Shown: positions 1 through 8,473, counted from the stretch's first letter. The stretch is 14,965 bases of DNA from Gammaproteobacteria bacterium (GCA_012960755.1 DUAT01000132.1:1-14965); one strand, 5' to 3'. A program made the numbers and translations. Notes: generated by a model not told the origin, from the sequence alone.

Positions 1-758
1 ACATCGGCGATGAAGAATAGATACAAGGGCGTGGTGATGCTGAGCCCGATGGAACCGATCATGAAGGCCAGCACCAGTTGCTTGAACGGGCGGTTCTGCC
101 ACATGAGCTTGAGGCCCTCGAACACCGGCACCACGGACTTCTCGTAGGTCTGGGGTTCCGGCACCTTCCACAGGCAAAGCGACACACAAATGGGCATGAG
201 GACCAGCATGGTGGTGCCCACCATCATCAGCACTTCGCTGCTGCCGCCTATGCCGAAGAGCAGCAGTGCTGCCCCGGGTACCAGCTGCGCGGATAGGCTG
301 CCGGCGATGCCGGCCATGGCGCGTCCGCCGGTGATCCGGGAGCGTTCGTTATAGTCGGTGGAGAGCTCGGCACCCCAGGCATAGTAAGGGATCAGCATCA
401 TGGTGATGGCGATGGAAAGGCCCACACTGCAGATTGCATAGTGCAGCGTGCCCGCATCCTCCGGGGGCATGAAGAGCATATAGATGGAGAGCATCATGAT
501 GGGTGTGGCCAGGAAAATCCACGGCTTGCGGCGGCCGAAGCGGCTGTGGGTGTGGTCGCTGATGTAGCCCATCAACGGATCGGTGATGACGTCGAAGAGA
601 CGCACGGCCACGCCGATCGATGCGAGCGTGATGAGCGGCACTCCCATGTCGGTGGTCCAAAAGCGCGGAATGAATACGGCCACCGGAAATAGTGACATGG
701 CGATAGGCAGGTCGGCCAGGCTGTAATAGGCCAGCGTCGATTTCTTCAAGCGGTCCAA
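1..758 (-). CDS. MelB-like GPH-family cation:solute symporter, 5' part (gene runs off the window)
   Basis: Seen: an uninterrupted minus-strand frame of 252 codons, rich in hydrophobic helices, running off the left edge, so the C-terminal part is missing. The start is TTG at 758, chosen because a strong AAGGAGGAG Shine-Dalgarno (774-766) lies 7 nt upstream and no ATG precedes it. Residues 55-80 carry the GPH helix II/loop signature: Asp56 and Asp60 in FDVITDP, then GYISD, SRFGRRKPW. PYYAWGAELS and DYNER follow near residue 130. Family knowledge: glycoside-pentoside-hexuronide symporters (MelB type) are inner-membrane carriers that move sugars or other small solutes with Na+ or H+, and the paired Asp residues in helix II bind the cation. 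Those residues are intact here. The substrate cannot be called, as many marine relatives carry non-sugar compounds. The DNA is clearly GC-rich compared with the adjacent insertion sequence. Only 24 bp separate it from the upstream gene stump, so its original promoter may have been lost. Confidence 0.88.
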   Translation of the reverse strand, partial: MDRLKKSTLAYYSLADLPIAMSLFPVAVFIPRFWTTDMGVPLITLASIGVAVRLFDVITDPLMGYISDHTHSRFGRRKPWIFLATPIMMLSIYMLFMPPEDAGTLHYAICSVGLSIAITMMLIPYYAWGAELSTDYNERSRITGGRAMAGIAGSLSAQLVPGAALLLFGIGGSSEVLMMVGTTMLVLMPICVSLCLWKVPEPQTYEKSVVPVFEGLKLMWQNRPFKQLVLAFMIGSIGLSITTPLYLFFIAD

Positions 759-782
759 GTGTGGTCTCCTCCTTGCTCTAGG

Positions 783-1002
783 CTATACGCGCCAACCCAT
801 TGCTATCCTCTCAATAATGGGTTGTGTATTTGCACCAATATTTGAGGCTGGGAGGAGACCCTTCACAGGTTCACCACCTAGCGTGACAACAACATGCGAA
901 ATGTTCATCATCCTGCGTTCAAAAGCTTTGTTACGTCTTCCGAATAATTCTTCTAAATCTCTGTATATTTGTGCTTTGTTGAGTTTACGTCCTTCATGAT
1001 CG
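783..1002 (-). pseudogene. C-terminal stump of an unknown gene, truncated by the insertion sequence
   Basis: Seen: reading from the insertion-sequence edge, 72 open codons (1001 down to a TAG at 785-783) give a well-behaved protein piece containing QIYRDLEELFGRRNKAFERR and, after MMNISHVVVTLGGEPVKG, LLPASNIGANTQPIIERI. It has no start of its own and its 5' side ends exactly at the terminal inverted repeat of the element, so the rest of the gene is missing. From memory, the pattern 'GRxxxAFExRMxNIS...GxxPxxNxG' resembles a small domain found in restriction-type/HNH proteins; this is a tentative inference with no search behind it. The stop lies 24 bp before the TTG of the transporter, so the 3' end could also be a recombination junction. 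The plus-strand frame over the same bases has no such protein-like pattern. Confidence 0.55.
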
Positions 1003-1014
1003 TGTCCTGTGCGA
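1003..1014. repeat. Left terminal inverted repeat of the insertion sequence
   Basis: TGTCCTGTGCGA, a perfect inverted match to 2197-2208. It lies 9 nt beyond the transposase stop codon. Confidence 0.85.
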
Positions 1015-1023
1015 TTTCTTAAT

Positions 1024-2133
1024 TCACGCTGCTACTGGTAGTTCATACAGTCCATTGCAATGTGATTTCCAACGATAATCGTCAATCGAAGCAATATTCT
1101 TTTCACCTGCATTTTCCATTGCCATCATTCGAGGTGTTTTCATATTTAGCGATGAGTGAGCGCGATTTTCATTGTAGTAATCTTGAAAATGATCGAGTTT
1201 TCGCTGCAAATCAACCCCGTTAAAGAAGAAAAGCTGATCCAGGTATTCCCTCCTGGTTGTACCAATGACCCGCTCGATAAACGGATGTGATGTCGGCGTG
1301 CCAGGAACAGATTTCAATTCGTCTATATCAAGAACACGCAAATTCGCCTTCCAACGATGAAAGAGAAACAGCGGATCATTGTCTGAACTCAGATATTTTG
1401 GCATTGGATTACCGGCTGTTATCTGATTAAACATTCGACAATAGGCAACGCCATCACAGTCACCAGCATGCACCGCAAAGCCAATAATCCTCCGCGTAAA
1501 CTGATCAATGACGACCATCATCCAGTGAGATTTCAAGGTTGCCGATTCACATCGAAACAGATCTTCTGGCCGGCATTCCGGGGACCATAGGCTGTCCTTC
1601 ACATGGCCCATGAATGTTAACCAGGACGGGCCATCGCCAGTAGGCAGGTTGCGTTTGTTTTTGCGTAAAATTCTACCAACAGCGAAACGGCTGATAGAAA
1701 TCCCGAAAGCTTCAAATATTTGCATCGAAATGCGACCATAACCAAACGATGGATTACGATTTTTCATATCGATGACAAGATCAATCAAAGCCTGATCTTG
1801 TGATTTCCTACCAGGGACTTTCTTTTTCTTATTCGAATAGAGCAGGCTATATTTTCGTTTCACCAATGACTTGTGAAAGGCAAGAATGGTGGCTGGTTTT
1901 ATGATGACAGCAATCTTTTGAAGGCGACACCGACCTAACAACATCGTTAATAAGCCAAACAAAAACCGATCTCGAGTAGCGAGCGTTGGCGACCTCTTCC
2001 TATTACGGTTCATGACGATGAGCTGTTGTTTCATTGCAATCGTTTCAGCCATCACCACTTTCACTCCTCCTGGCTTTAGAAGTTTGATGAAGGTGATAAC
2101 GAAATGAATTAGCAGTTCGATGATTTCAAGCAT
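1024..2133 (-). CDS. DDE integrase-core transposase
   Basis: Seen: 369 residues, full length for this transposase type, filling the element between its inverted repeats. A helix-turn-helix-like region (about residues 130-157, starting FGYGRISMQIF) precedes the rve-type catalytic core. Candidate catalytic residues are Asp191 (in DLFRCES), Asp251 (in LSSDNDPLF) and Glu287 (in HPFIERVIG), so the DDE triad appears complete. The C-terminal region NENRAHSSLN...YRWKSHC...LPVAA looks like an undamaged natural end. Family knowledge: these enzymes cut and join DNA at the element's inverted repeats. One oddity is the stretch WSPECRPEDLF just before the first Asp, which seems a few residues longer than I expect for the family (WS-x-DLF); it could be a small in-frame insertion that affects activity. 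The assigned start is the first ATG; a later ATG (residue 28) is also possible. Confidence 0.88.
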   Translation of the reverse strand: MLEIIELLIHFVITFIKLLKPGGVKVVMAETIAMKQQLIVMNRNRKRSPTLATRDRFLFGLLTMLLGRCRLQKIAVIIKPATILAFHKSLVKRKYSLLYSNKKKKVPGRKSQDQALIDLVIDMKNRNPSFGYGRISMQIFEAFGISISRFAVGRILRKNKRNLPTGDGPSWLTFMGHVKDSLWSPECRPEDLFRCESATLKSHWMMVVIDQFTRRIIGFAVHAGDCDGVAYCRMFNQITAGNPMPKYLSSDNDPLFLFHRWKANLRVLDIDELKSVPGTPTSHPFIERVIGTTRREYLDQLFFFNGVDLQRKLDHFQDYYNENRAHSSLNMKTPRMMAMENAGEKNIASIDDYRWKSHCNGLYELPVAA

Positions 2134-2196
2134 GGCACTATTTTATCACTCGATCTGATCTTGAGTATCCTGCTGTTTTTATACAGTATTAGTAAT

Positions 2197-2208
2197 TCGC
2201 ACAGGACA
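2197..2208. repeat. Right terminal inverted repeat of the insertion sequence
   Basis: TCGCACAGGACA, the exact reverse complement of 1003-1014. It lies 64 nt upstream of the transposase start codon. Confidence 0.85.
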
Positions 2209-2280
2209 GGCGAGAAGTTCTCGAGAAAGTATTCGAAGTAGAACAGGTAACCCACTAGCACCAACATTCAGGGCTGCGAG

Positions 2281-2871
2281 CTAATCGTCCGCCAGACCTT
2301 CCATGCCCGCCTTGATATACGCCAGTGCCATATCAATCGCGTGTTTACGGTCGAGTTTGTTCATCGCAACCCACTCTGCGGCAGCAATTGATGCACCGGA
2401 GGACATGGTCACTGCCAACTGCGCTTGCTCAACGGTGAGTTTGTAGGTTTTGGCGGTATTCTCAACCAGATAGCGTGCGGTTTGTATGCCCTGCTGCTTA
2501 CGCAGTTCCCTGATACTATCGGCTATTTCTGGTTGGCTCAGTAAAACAGGCAGTATGTTGCCGGGTGCATGATGATCGAAGTTATTAGCAACGAACATTC
2601 TAATAACCTCCTCAAAGCTGTTTGCGTTGCCAACTTCGGAGAATAGTGTACTGCCGATTACCCTATACTCCCGCTCCAGTAAAGTCCGCAGCAGTGCCTG
2701 GCGACTTGAGAAATAATTGTAGACCAGTGGGCTCGATACAGCTGCCGTGCGTGCCAGTGACTCTATTGTAAACAATTGCAACCCATCGCTCACAATCATC
2801 TGTTTGGCGACATCGAGTAGCTGGTCGATTCTGGCTGATGGTGAGAGTCGAGTTCGTTGTTTAGCGCTCAT
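2281..2871 (-). CDS. TetR-family transcriptional regulator (first of two paralogues)
   Basis: Seen: an N-terminal TetR DNA-binding domain at about residues 15-62, with FTIESLARTAAVSSPLVYNY covering the recognition helix, followed by a helical ligand/dimer domain. I chose ATG 2871 over GTG 2898 because it aligns residue for residue with the second regulator (8569-9159): both are then 196 residues, start M-x(4)-RTRL, and match at 100 positions without a gap. AAGG lies 12 nt upstream, a loose spacing. Family knowledge: TetR dimers usually repress a divergent operon and release on binding a pathway compound. It is divergent from the amidohydrolase at 3118, and a 21-bp palindrome lies 44 bp upstream. 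Inference: it represses itself and the amidohydrolase, and may also bind the operators of the second regulator. Confidence 0.9.
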   Translation of the reverse strand: MSAKQRTRLSPSARIDQLLDVAKQMIVSDGLQLFTIESLARTAAVSSPLVYNYFSSRQALLRTLLEREYRVIGSTLFSEVGNANSFEEVIRMFVANNFDHHAPGNILPVLLSQPEIADSIRELRKQQGIQTARYLVENTAKTYKLTVEQAQLAVTMSSGASIAAAEWVAMNKLDRKHAIDMALAYIKAGMEGLADD

Positions 2872-2914
2872 CAGTAGATTGTACCTTATTATTGACACTC
2901 ACAAATAAATACAC

Positions 2915-2935
2915 TATTTTAGACCCTCTTAAATA
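2915..2935. promoter_or_regulatory. Predicted TetR operator (copy 1)
   Basis: Left arm TATTTTAGA, spacer CCC, right arm TCTTAAATA; the arms match at 8 of 9 positions. It lies between the divergent TetR gene and the amidohydrolase. The same 9-3-9 pattern occurs twice more upstream of the paralogous regulator (9199-9219, 9227-9247), which is why I treat it as a binding site rather than chance. Confidence 0.7.
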
Positions 2936-3117
2936 AGAACGCTCTGCCTGGACTCCCTCATAACCTACGCGGACACCGCCGAATCATAGATGTCGATACC
3001 ACTTGTTTGAGCTGGATGATTTTCTTGTCAACTCCGCAAGGGATGGACATCGGGCGCGGCCCGGAAAGAAGGTCAAGAGTTGCTAACACCAATCCATTTA
3101 TATAGGAAATAATCAAC

Positions 3118-4317
3118 ATGAACCAGCCAACAGCACACTGCGCCAACCGGACAGTCCACGATGCCGATAGCCACATTACAGAGTCCGGTGGTTCGATGGA
3201 AGATTATGCAAGCGAGTACGTTCGAGAAAACCTCGACAAGCCCTTTATAGATCTTGAAGCCATTCCACAATTAAAGCCTGCCTTTGCACAGGCTGAAAAT
3301 CGATTGGCAGGCAACGACCCTGAACTGACCGAGCTTTTGAAATCTGACTTATACGGCAGCCCCGGAAAACGAAACCTCATGGCGGCATACGGTGCAGTTA
3401 ATGGCGAGGAGCGCCGAGACTCACTCGACATTGCAGGCATTAGCAGCCAGTTAGTATTCCCCGGCCTGGTGTTTGCCTCTCGCTTTGCAAATTCTAAAGA
3501 CCCAAAGGTGGTCTACGGCGGCAGTGAAGCCATGAATAGAGCCATGGTCGATTTTTGCTCCGCCGATAAGCAGCGCCTTTTATCAGTGGGCTACCTCTCA
3601 CAAAAAGACCCGGAACTGGCGTTGGAAAGTGCCAAGCAATCCATCGACATGGGCGTTAAATCACTTTGGCTACGCTCAGACGCCGTTGAAGGACGCGCAC
3701 CTTCACACATTGCCTACGACCCCATTTGGGCGCAAATGGAAGAAGCCGGTGTGCCCATAGTGCTGCACATCGGTAGCGGTATTAACATGCCAAAAAAGTA
3801 CAAGAATACCGGCGCCAATCGTGAGCTCGACCCAATGTCGATGAATGTAGAAACAACCTCGCCAAAAGACCTGCCCGTTTTACACCACTCTATAGAGCGC
3901 TGGCTTACCTGCATGATCTATGACGGTGTGCTGGAGCGTTTCCCAAACCTTAAGATCGGCCTCATTGAGCTGGGCGCAAATTGGTTGCCTGCCTGTTTGG
4001 CAAATCTGGACCTGGGCGTGTCCTTGCTGGGCAAGTTTGATCTCGGCTTGAAAAACTTATCGATGAAACCTTCAGACTATATGAGGCGTCAAGTAAGAGC
4101 CACACCGTTGCATGTGGAAGACACAGGCTGGGTACTGCGCTGCGTTGGCAAAGAAATGTTGATGTTCAATACCGACTACCCTCACCCCGAAGGTGGCAGT
4201 GATCCGTTTGGCGATTTTGAACGCAGCCTGGACCTAGTCCAAGCATCACCAGAGGAGTTAGATAACTTCTACGCCAAAAATTTTGAAGATTTGATGAGCA
4301 TTAGCCCAGGTATTTAA
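3118..4317 (+). CDS. Metal-dependent amidohydrolase (amidohydrolase_2 / ACMSD-like TIM barrel)
   Basis: Seen: 399 residues. Start ATG 3118 has AGGA at 3104-3107, 10 nt upstream. The N-terminal strand carries HDADSHITE (Asp17-x-His19, the first metal-ligand pair of the family). His217 is in PIVLHIGSG, a His-His pair is at 256-257, GANWLP is in mid-barrel, and Asp353 is in NTDYPHPEGG, the usual position of the last metal ligand. Family knowledge: PF04909 enzymes are one-metal TIM barrels, either C-C bond decarboxylases of aromatic or dienoic acids (ACMSD, LigW, gamma-resorcylate decarboxylase) or true hydrolases. The exact reaction cannot be read here. It is divergent from a TetR gene and has a shared-type operator upstream, so it is probably inducible. 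The long 5' gap (about 180 bp after the operator) holds no gene I recognise. It is the only gene of its transcript: the next gene is 249 bp away and has a different base composition. Confidence 0.87.
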   Translation: MNQPTAHCANRTVHDADSHITESGGSMEDYASEYVRENLDKPFIDLEAIPQLKPAFAQAENRLAGNDPELTELLKSDLYGSPGKRNLMAAYGAVNGEERRDSLDIAGISSQLVFPGLVFASRFANSKDPKVVYGGSEAMNRAMVDFCSADKQRLLSVGYLSQKDPELALESAKQSIDMGVKSLWLRSDAVEGRAPSHIAYDPIWAQMEEAGVPIVLHIGSGINMPKKYKNTGANRELDPMSMNVETTSPKDLPVLHHSIERWLTCMIYDGVLERFPNLKIGLIELGANWLPACLANLDLGVSLLGKFDLGLKNLSMKPSDYMRRQVRATPLHVEDTGWVLRCVGKEMLMFNTDYPHPEGGSDPFGDFERSLDLVQASPEELDNFYAKNFEDLMSISPGI

Positions 4318-4566
4318 AAAGTCCCTAAACGCTGTCCGTCTCAATCAGCTGAGGATAGGTGATTCAAACCGAGTTTAAGCGTTGGTAAAATCTTCGTTCG
4401 CTTGAAGCATTTTATGAGTCGCTTCCGCAGAGCAATCAAGCAATATTGATAAAGATAGACAACTTCGTCGCTAAACCGGCTTCACTAGCGTGATGGACAA
4501 GCGTCCCGTTACGCCAGGAATACACTAACTTAACCTCGCCGCGTCAGCGGCTCGCGGGAGGGAAGA

Positions 4567-6519
4567 ATGACCAGTACCAGTGCGGAGACGACGCCTTACG
4601 AAGGTGCGAACGATACACCCGTTCCCGATGATCTTGAATTTGCCCGCGTTCTGCAGATTTTCCTGCGCACCTGGACTTTCATCAAACCACTGACCCGACA
4701 CCTGATCTTCTTTGTGGTGTGTTCGGCGCTGGTCTTTCTGTTTACCACTGTTCTCGGTTTCATCATCACCGGCCTGTTGAACGGCGGCATTATCGGTGCC
4801 AAACCACTCGGGCCTCTCCATGTTGGCATTTATGGCCTCGATCCAGCGGTATTCGTCGAGGTGGAGGAACTGTCCGCGGACGCCCGGCGACAGCTGCCCT
4901 GGCTGGTGATCTGGTCCCTCATTCCGCTGGTCGGAGTATGGATCATCGCTGGCATGTTCCTGTACCAGTACAGCGTCTGGATTTTTCAGTGCATCAACCA
5001 ACTGATGCGATTGCGCCTTATCGATCAGTTGCAGATGCAATCGCTGGCATTCCACAGCCAGGCGCGAACGGGCGATACGATCTACCGGATCTACCAGGAC
5101 AGTGCGATGGTAACATCGATCATCCGCTCGATTTTCCTGGACCCGTTGATGTTCCTGGGACGCTACATGTTCGGTCTTGGCGTGGTCGCTGCGTTCAGTC
5201 CCTTGCTGGCCTTTATCCTGGGCATCGCAATTGCCCCGGTGCTGTTCCTGGGGCGTTACTTTTCATCACCGCTGCGGGTTGCCTTCCGCCGCGCCCGGGA
5301 ACGCAACAGTCGGCTGACATCCTGGATCCAGGAGAGTGTGGTCGGCATCCGTGTCATCAAGGCCACCGGCAACGAAAGCCAGCGTGAATCTGCATTTAAA
5401 CACCTGTCGCAGGACGCCTTTGCGGCAGCATTCGAAGCCCGGGTCATGTTGACGGTAATGGGTATCCTTGCGTTCGTGGTTGTGGGCCTGGCGGTTCTTG
5501 CGACCCAATCAGTGGCGGCGCTCTATGCCAATGCGGAAGCGGACACCTACGCGCGGAATCTGCTCCTTGGTTTCGGCTTTGCAGTCTGGAATCTTGGTTC
5601 GTTTACCGCTGCGACGACCCGCATCAATGATAGTGTGGGCTCACTGGAATCGCTCATCACCATCTGGGGGCGCGCCCAGGACATGGCTGTCGGACTCAAT
5701 CGGGTGTTCGAGATTCTTGATCTTGAGCCAGAAATAATGGATGCCCCCGACGCCAGTGACCTTGAGAACATCGGTGACGGTGTGACGTTTCAACATGTGA
5801 CGTTCGGCTACGACCACCTGCGCCCCGTTCTGTCAGACATCAACCTGGTATCGACCCCCGGTAACATCACTGCAATTGTTGGTCCCACAGGTACAGGAAA
5901 GTCGACTCTGATGTCGCTGCTGCTGCGGCTCGCCGACCCCCAAAAGGGTGCCGTTACCGTGGGCGGCAAGGACATCCGTGAAATCACGATTGCGTCACTG
6001 CGCCGCAGAATTGCGATTGCCACGCAGGAGAACATCTTGTTTACGGCCTCTGTGCTGGAAAACATCCGTTATGCGGTACCGGACGCTGACCGGGATGCCG
6101 TGATCGCCGCCGCCCGGATCGCCTGCGCTGATGAGTTCATCGTTCAGCTATCGAAGGGGTATGACACCCCGCTTGGTGAACGCGCTTCCAAGCTGTCGAC
6201 CGGTCAGCGCCAGCGCATCGTCATCGCACGGGCCCTGGTCAAGGACTCCCCCATCCTGATACTCGACGAACCCACCGCGGCCCTGGATGCCGAGACCGAA
6301 CTACGGGTGATGGATAATCTGCGCCAATGGGGTGAATCCCGATGCGTGTTCCTGATTACACATCGACTGTCCACCATCCGCCAGGCACACAACGTGCTCT
6401 ACCTGCGCGATGGCCGGGTCGCGGCGTTTGGACCGCACGATCAGCTGATCCGGGACAACGATGCCTACCGGTCATTTGTCGAAGCCGAAACAGGGATGTC
6501 AATCGAGGCACAGACATGA
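4567..6519 (+). CDS. ABC exporter half-transporter, subunit 1 (TMD-NBD fusion)
   Basis: Seen: 650 residues, the usual length of a half-size ABC exporter. The start ATG 4567 follows GGGAGG at 4557-4562. Six hydrophobic spans lie in about residues 40-345, and the nucleotide-binding domain occupies about 395-640. All ATPase motifs are intact: Walker A GPTGTGKST (439-447), signature LSTGQRQR (543-550), Walker B ILILDEP with Asp567 and Glu568, and switch His599 in THRLST. Family knowledge: type IV ABC exporters (MsbA/TM287-TM288 type) pump lipids, drugs or peptides across the inner membrane. The gene overlaps the next ABC gene by 4 bases, so the two probably form a heterodimer. Substrate unknown. 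It is GC-rich and sits between two TetR-controlled catabolic loci, suggesting a separate origin. A short GC hairpin (GCCGC, loop GTCA, GCGGC; 4538-4551) sits just before the Shine-Dalgarno. Confidence 0.93.
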   Translation: MTSTSAETTPYEGANDTPVPDDLEFARVLQIFLRTWTFIKPLTRHLIFFVVCSALVFLFTTVLGFIITGLLNGGIIGAKPLGPLHVGIYGLDPAVFVEVEELSADARRQLPWLVIWSLIPLVGVWIIAGMFLYQYSVWIFQCINQLMRLRLIDQLQMQSLAFHSQARTGDTIYRIYQDSAMVTSIIRSIFLDPLMFLGRYMFGLGVVAAFSPLLAFILGIAIAPVLFLGRYFSSPLRVAFRRARERNSRLTSWIQESVVGIRVIKATGNESQRESAFKHLSQDAFAAAFEARVMLTVMGILAFVVVGLAVLATQSVAALYANAEADTYARNLLLGFGFAVWNLGSFTAATTRINDSVGSLESLITIWGRAQDMAVGLNRVFEILDLEPEIMDAPDASDLENIGDGVTFQHVTFGYDHLRPVLSDINLVSTPGNITAIVGPTGTGKSTLMSLLLRLADPQKGAVTVGGKDIREITIASLRRRIAIATQENILFTASVLENIRYAVPDADRDAVIAAARIACADEFIVQLSKGYDTPLGERASKLSTGQRQRIVIARALVKDSPILILDEPTAALDAETELRVMDNLRQWGESRCVFLITHRLSTIRQAHNVLYLRDGRVAAFGPHDQLIRDNDAYRSFVEAETGMSIEAQT

Positions 6520-8462
6520 GCGGGGAACGGGTCACCACTGGCGAGACACTGGCCCTTATCGGTCGCTCTTTACGTTTTGTCTGGCCGTACTGGCCGCAGA
6601 TCCTCGTCAAACTGATCCTCAGTTTCATCGGCATTACGGTCATCCTGTTCCTGCCCTGGCCGCTGAAGATTCTGATTGATTACGTGGTAATGGGGCTACC
6701 GGTCGGTTCTTCACCGACCCCCTTTCCGCCCTATATTCTTCCGTTTGTCGACCTGCTGTACGGCATGACACCATTTGAAATCGTCTGGGTGATCATCGCC
6801 GCGAGCCTGGTTGGCATTCTCCTGATCGGCTCATTCGGAACCGGTATCGCCGTTGACACCGCCAATGGCAACCTGGCGCAGGGACTCGACACCGCTACCC
6901 AGAGCGAAAACCTGGCGAACGAGTCCAGCAGCCGGGTCAGCGGTCTGCTCGGTCTGTTTGAATACCGCTTCCAACTGAAGACCACGCACCGTATTAACCA
7001 CCAGTTGCGCAGCCTGGTGTTCCATCGCCTGTTGTCCTTACCGATGACCCGGTTCAGCGACGAAAGCGTGGGTGATGCCGTGTATCGCGTGATGTATGAC
7101 ACACCGGCAATCTCCAAGGTCTGTTATGACATCCTGGTTGTGCCGATCAGCAACCTCTTTCTCATCGCGGTCGTCATCTGGACCATGCAATACAGCTTCT
7201 CGGCTGTACCTTCCCTGGTACTGCTGGCCTGGCTTGCTGCACCCATGGTACTGATCCCCTCGTTCCTGATGACCGGTGTTACCCGACGCCGGTCGCTTGC
7301 CAGTCGCGAGGCCGGTGCTGATACCACCGCGACCGTCGAAGAAGGGATGAGCAATATACTCGCTGTGCAAAGTCTGGGTGCCAACCATCGGCAACGGGAT
7401 GAGTTTGATCGCGACAGTAAAGAGTCGTTCCGCCGGTACCGGTCGTTTGTGTGGATGAACGTGATGTTGATCGGCCTGCAATCCGCGATCGCCGCTGGTC
7501 TGGTCATGTACATCTTCTTCGACATCGCCGAGGCAATAATTGACGGTCGTATGTCGCCAGGCGATTTCGGACTTCTGTATGCCTACTTTGGCCAGTTGCT
7601 GCTCAACACCCTCTCCCTCGGTGGGCTGTGGTTCAAGCTGCAGGACAAACTCATTGGCATGCGCAGGGTGTTCCAGATCATAGATCAGCAGGCAGACCAT
7701 GAACGCCACGGCAATGAGACACTGGAAACGGTGCGTGAAGGACTCAGAATTGACCATGTCAGTTACGCCTACCCAGACGGAACGCGTGCGCTGGACGACG
7801 TGACCCTGGAAGCCCGGGTGGGTGAGATGGTCGCCCTGGTTGGCGCGAGCGGTGCGGGCAAGACGACGTTGTCCTATCTGATCCCGGCGTTTATACAGCC
7901 AACCGAAGGGCGCGTGCTGCTCGATGGCATCGACACTCGTACGCTGGCAGTCGACAACCTGAGGGATCTCGTCAGCTTTGTCTTTCAGGAACCAGCGGTA
8001 TTTGACGATACGGTGGCGAATAACATCCGCCTTGGTAACCCGGATGCCAGCGATGCAGAACTGGAGTCTGCCGCGGCAACCGCTGGCGCGTTGCCGTTTA
8101 TCCGCAATCTCCCGGAGGGATTCGACACACGTCTCGGGCGCAACGGAGACACCTTGTCAGTCGGGCAGAAACAGCGTCTGGCAATCGCCCGAGGGCTGGT
8201 CAGTCGATCGCCAGTGCTGGTACTCGACGAGCCTACCGCAGCACTCGACCCGGAGACCGAAAACGCCCTGGTGCAGGCGTTGCAGACCGAACGCAAAAGG
8301 CGCGTCCTGATCGTGATCGCCCATCGCCTGAGCACCATCCGTACGGCAGATCGGATCTGTTTTATCGATGATGGCCGGATTGTCGAGTCAGGCAGCCACG
8401 AGGAACTGATGCAGCACCCGGAAGGCGGCTACCGGCGATTTGTCGAACTTCAGCTGGGTTAG
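6516..8462 (+). CDS. ABC exporter half-transporter, subunit 2 (TMD-NBD fusion)
   Basis: Seen: 648 residues starting at ATG 6516, which overlaps the TGA of subunit 1 (ATGA), a classic sign of translational coupling. A longer upstream frame exists, but it lies inside subunit 1 and is rejected. Hydrophobic spans fill about residues 30-370, with a long first periplasmic/linker region (about 80-150) rich in Asn, Ser and Gln. NBD motifs: Walker A GASGAGKTT (443-451), signature LSVGQKQR (547-554), Walker B VLVLDEP with Asp571 and Glu572, and switch His603 in AHRLST. Both nucleotide sites of the predicted heterodimer therefore look catalytically competent, unlike heterodimers with one degenerate site. 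Family knowledge as for subunit 1; the substrate is not readable. GC-rich codon use matches subunit 1 and differs from the next gene. It converges with the second TetR gene. Confidence 0.93.
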   Translation: MSGERVTTGETLALIGRSLRFVWPYWPQILVKLILSFIGITVILFLPWPLKILIDYVVMGLPVGSSPTPFPPYILPFVDLLYGMTPFEIVWVIIAASLVGILLIGSFGTGIAVDTANGNLAQGLDTATQSENLANESSSRVSGLLGLFEYRFQLKTTHRINHQLRSLVFHRLLSLPMTRFSDESVGDAVYRVMYDTPAISKVCYDILVVPISNLFLIAVVIWTMQYSFSAVPSLVLLAWLAAPMVLIPSFLMTGVTRRRSLASREAGADTTATVEEGMSNILAVQSLGANHRQRDEFDRDSKESFRRYRSFVWMNVMLIGLQSAIAAGLVMYIFFDIAEAIIDGRMSPGDFGLLYAYFGQLLLNTLSLGGLWFKLQDKLIGMRRVFQIIDQQADHERHGNETLETVREGLRIDHVSYAYPDGTRALDDVTLEARVGEMVALVGASGAGKTTLSYLIPAFIQPTEGRVLLDGIDTRTLAVDNLRDLVSFVFQEPAVFDDTVANNIRLGNPDASDAELESAAATAGALPFIRNLPEGFDTRLGRNGDTLSVGQKQRLAIARGLVSRSPVLVLDEPTAALDPETENALVQALQTERKRRVLIVIAHRLSTIRTADRICFIDDGRIVESGSHEELMQHPEGGYRRFVELQLG

Positions 8463-8473
8463 GTCGCCTAACC
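8457..8473 (+). other. Perfect short hairpin overlapping the stop codon of ABC subunit 2
   Basis: GGTTAGG, loop TCG, CCTAACC: a 7-bp perfect stem containing the TAG stop. No T-tract follows, so a standard Rho-independent terminator is not supported. It could still protect the mRNA 3' end or pause polymerase ahead of the convergent TetR gene. Confidence 0.35.

Larger units (their letters stand above)
1003..2208 (-). mobile_element. Intact insertion sequence of about 1.2 kb with 12-bp perfect terminal inverted repeats
   Basis: Seen: TGTCCTGTGCGA at 1003-1014 and its exact reverse complement at 2197-2208 bracket a single transposase gene. The similarity continues imperfectly inward. The element is AT-rich relative to both flanks. 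The flanks (…GATCG before 1003, GGCGA… after 2208) show no convincing direct target duplication, so either the duplication was lost or the element took part in a deletion or rearrangement. Ends starting TGTCC and the integrase-core transposase fit an IS481/IS3-like group; I cannot name the exact element. Confidence 0.85.

Noticed and set aside
794..823. Inverted repeat AACCCATT … AATGGGTT
   Set aside because: The 14-nt loop, lack of a T-run and position inside the stump's coding frame make it probably incidental.
817..999. A 60-codon open frame on the plus strand beside the insertion sequence
   Set aside because: It lies over the minus-strand stump, whose translation looks far more protein-like, and it has no ribosome-binding site.
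2211..2227. Overlapping palindromes CGAGAA-G-TTCTCG and TTCTCGAGAA beside the insertion sequence
   Set aside because: Short, single occurrence, and does not match the TetR operator pattern.
2958..3270. Minus-strand open frames overlapping the amidohydrolase start
   Set aside because: They run antisense over the amidohydrolase 5' end, have odd composition and match nothing I recognise.
6342..6515. Extending ABC subunit 2 upstream by 58 codons
   Set aside because: The extension lies entirely inside subunit 1 in another frame; the ATGA overlap at 6516 is the natural start.
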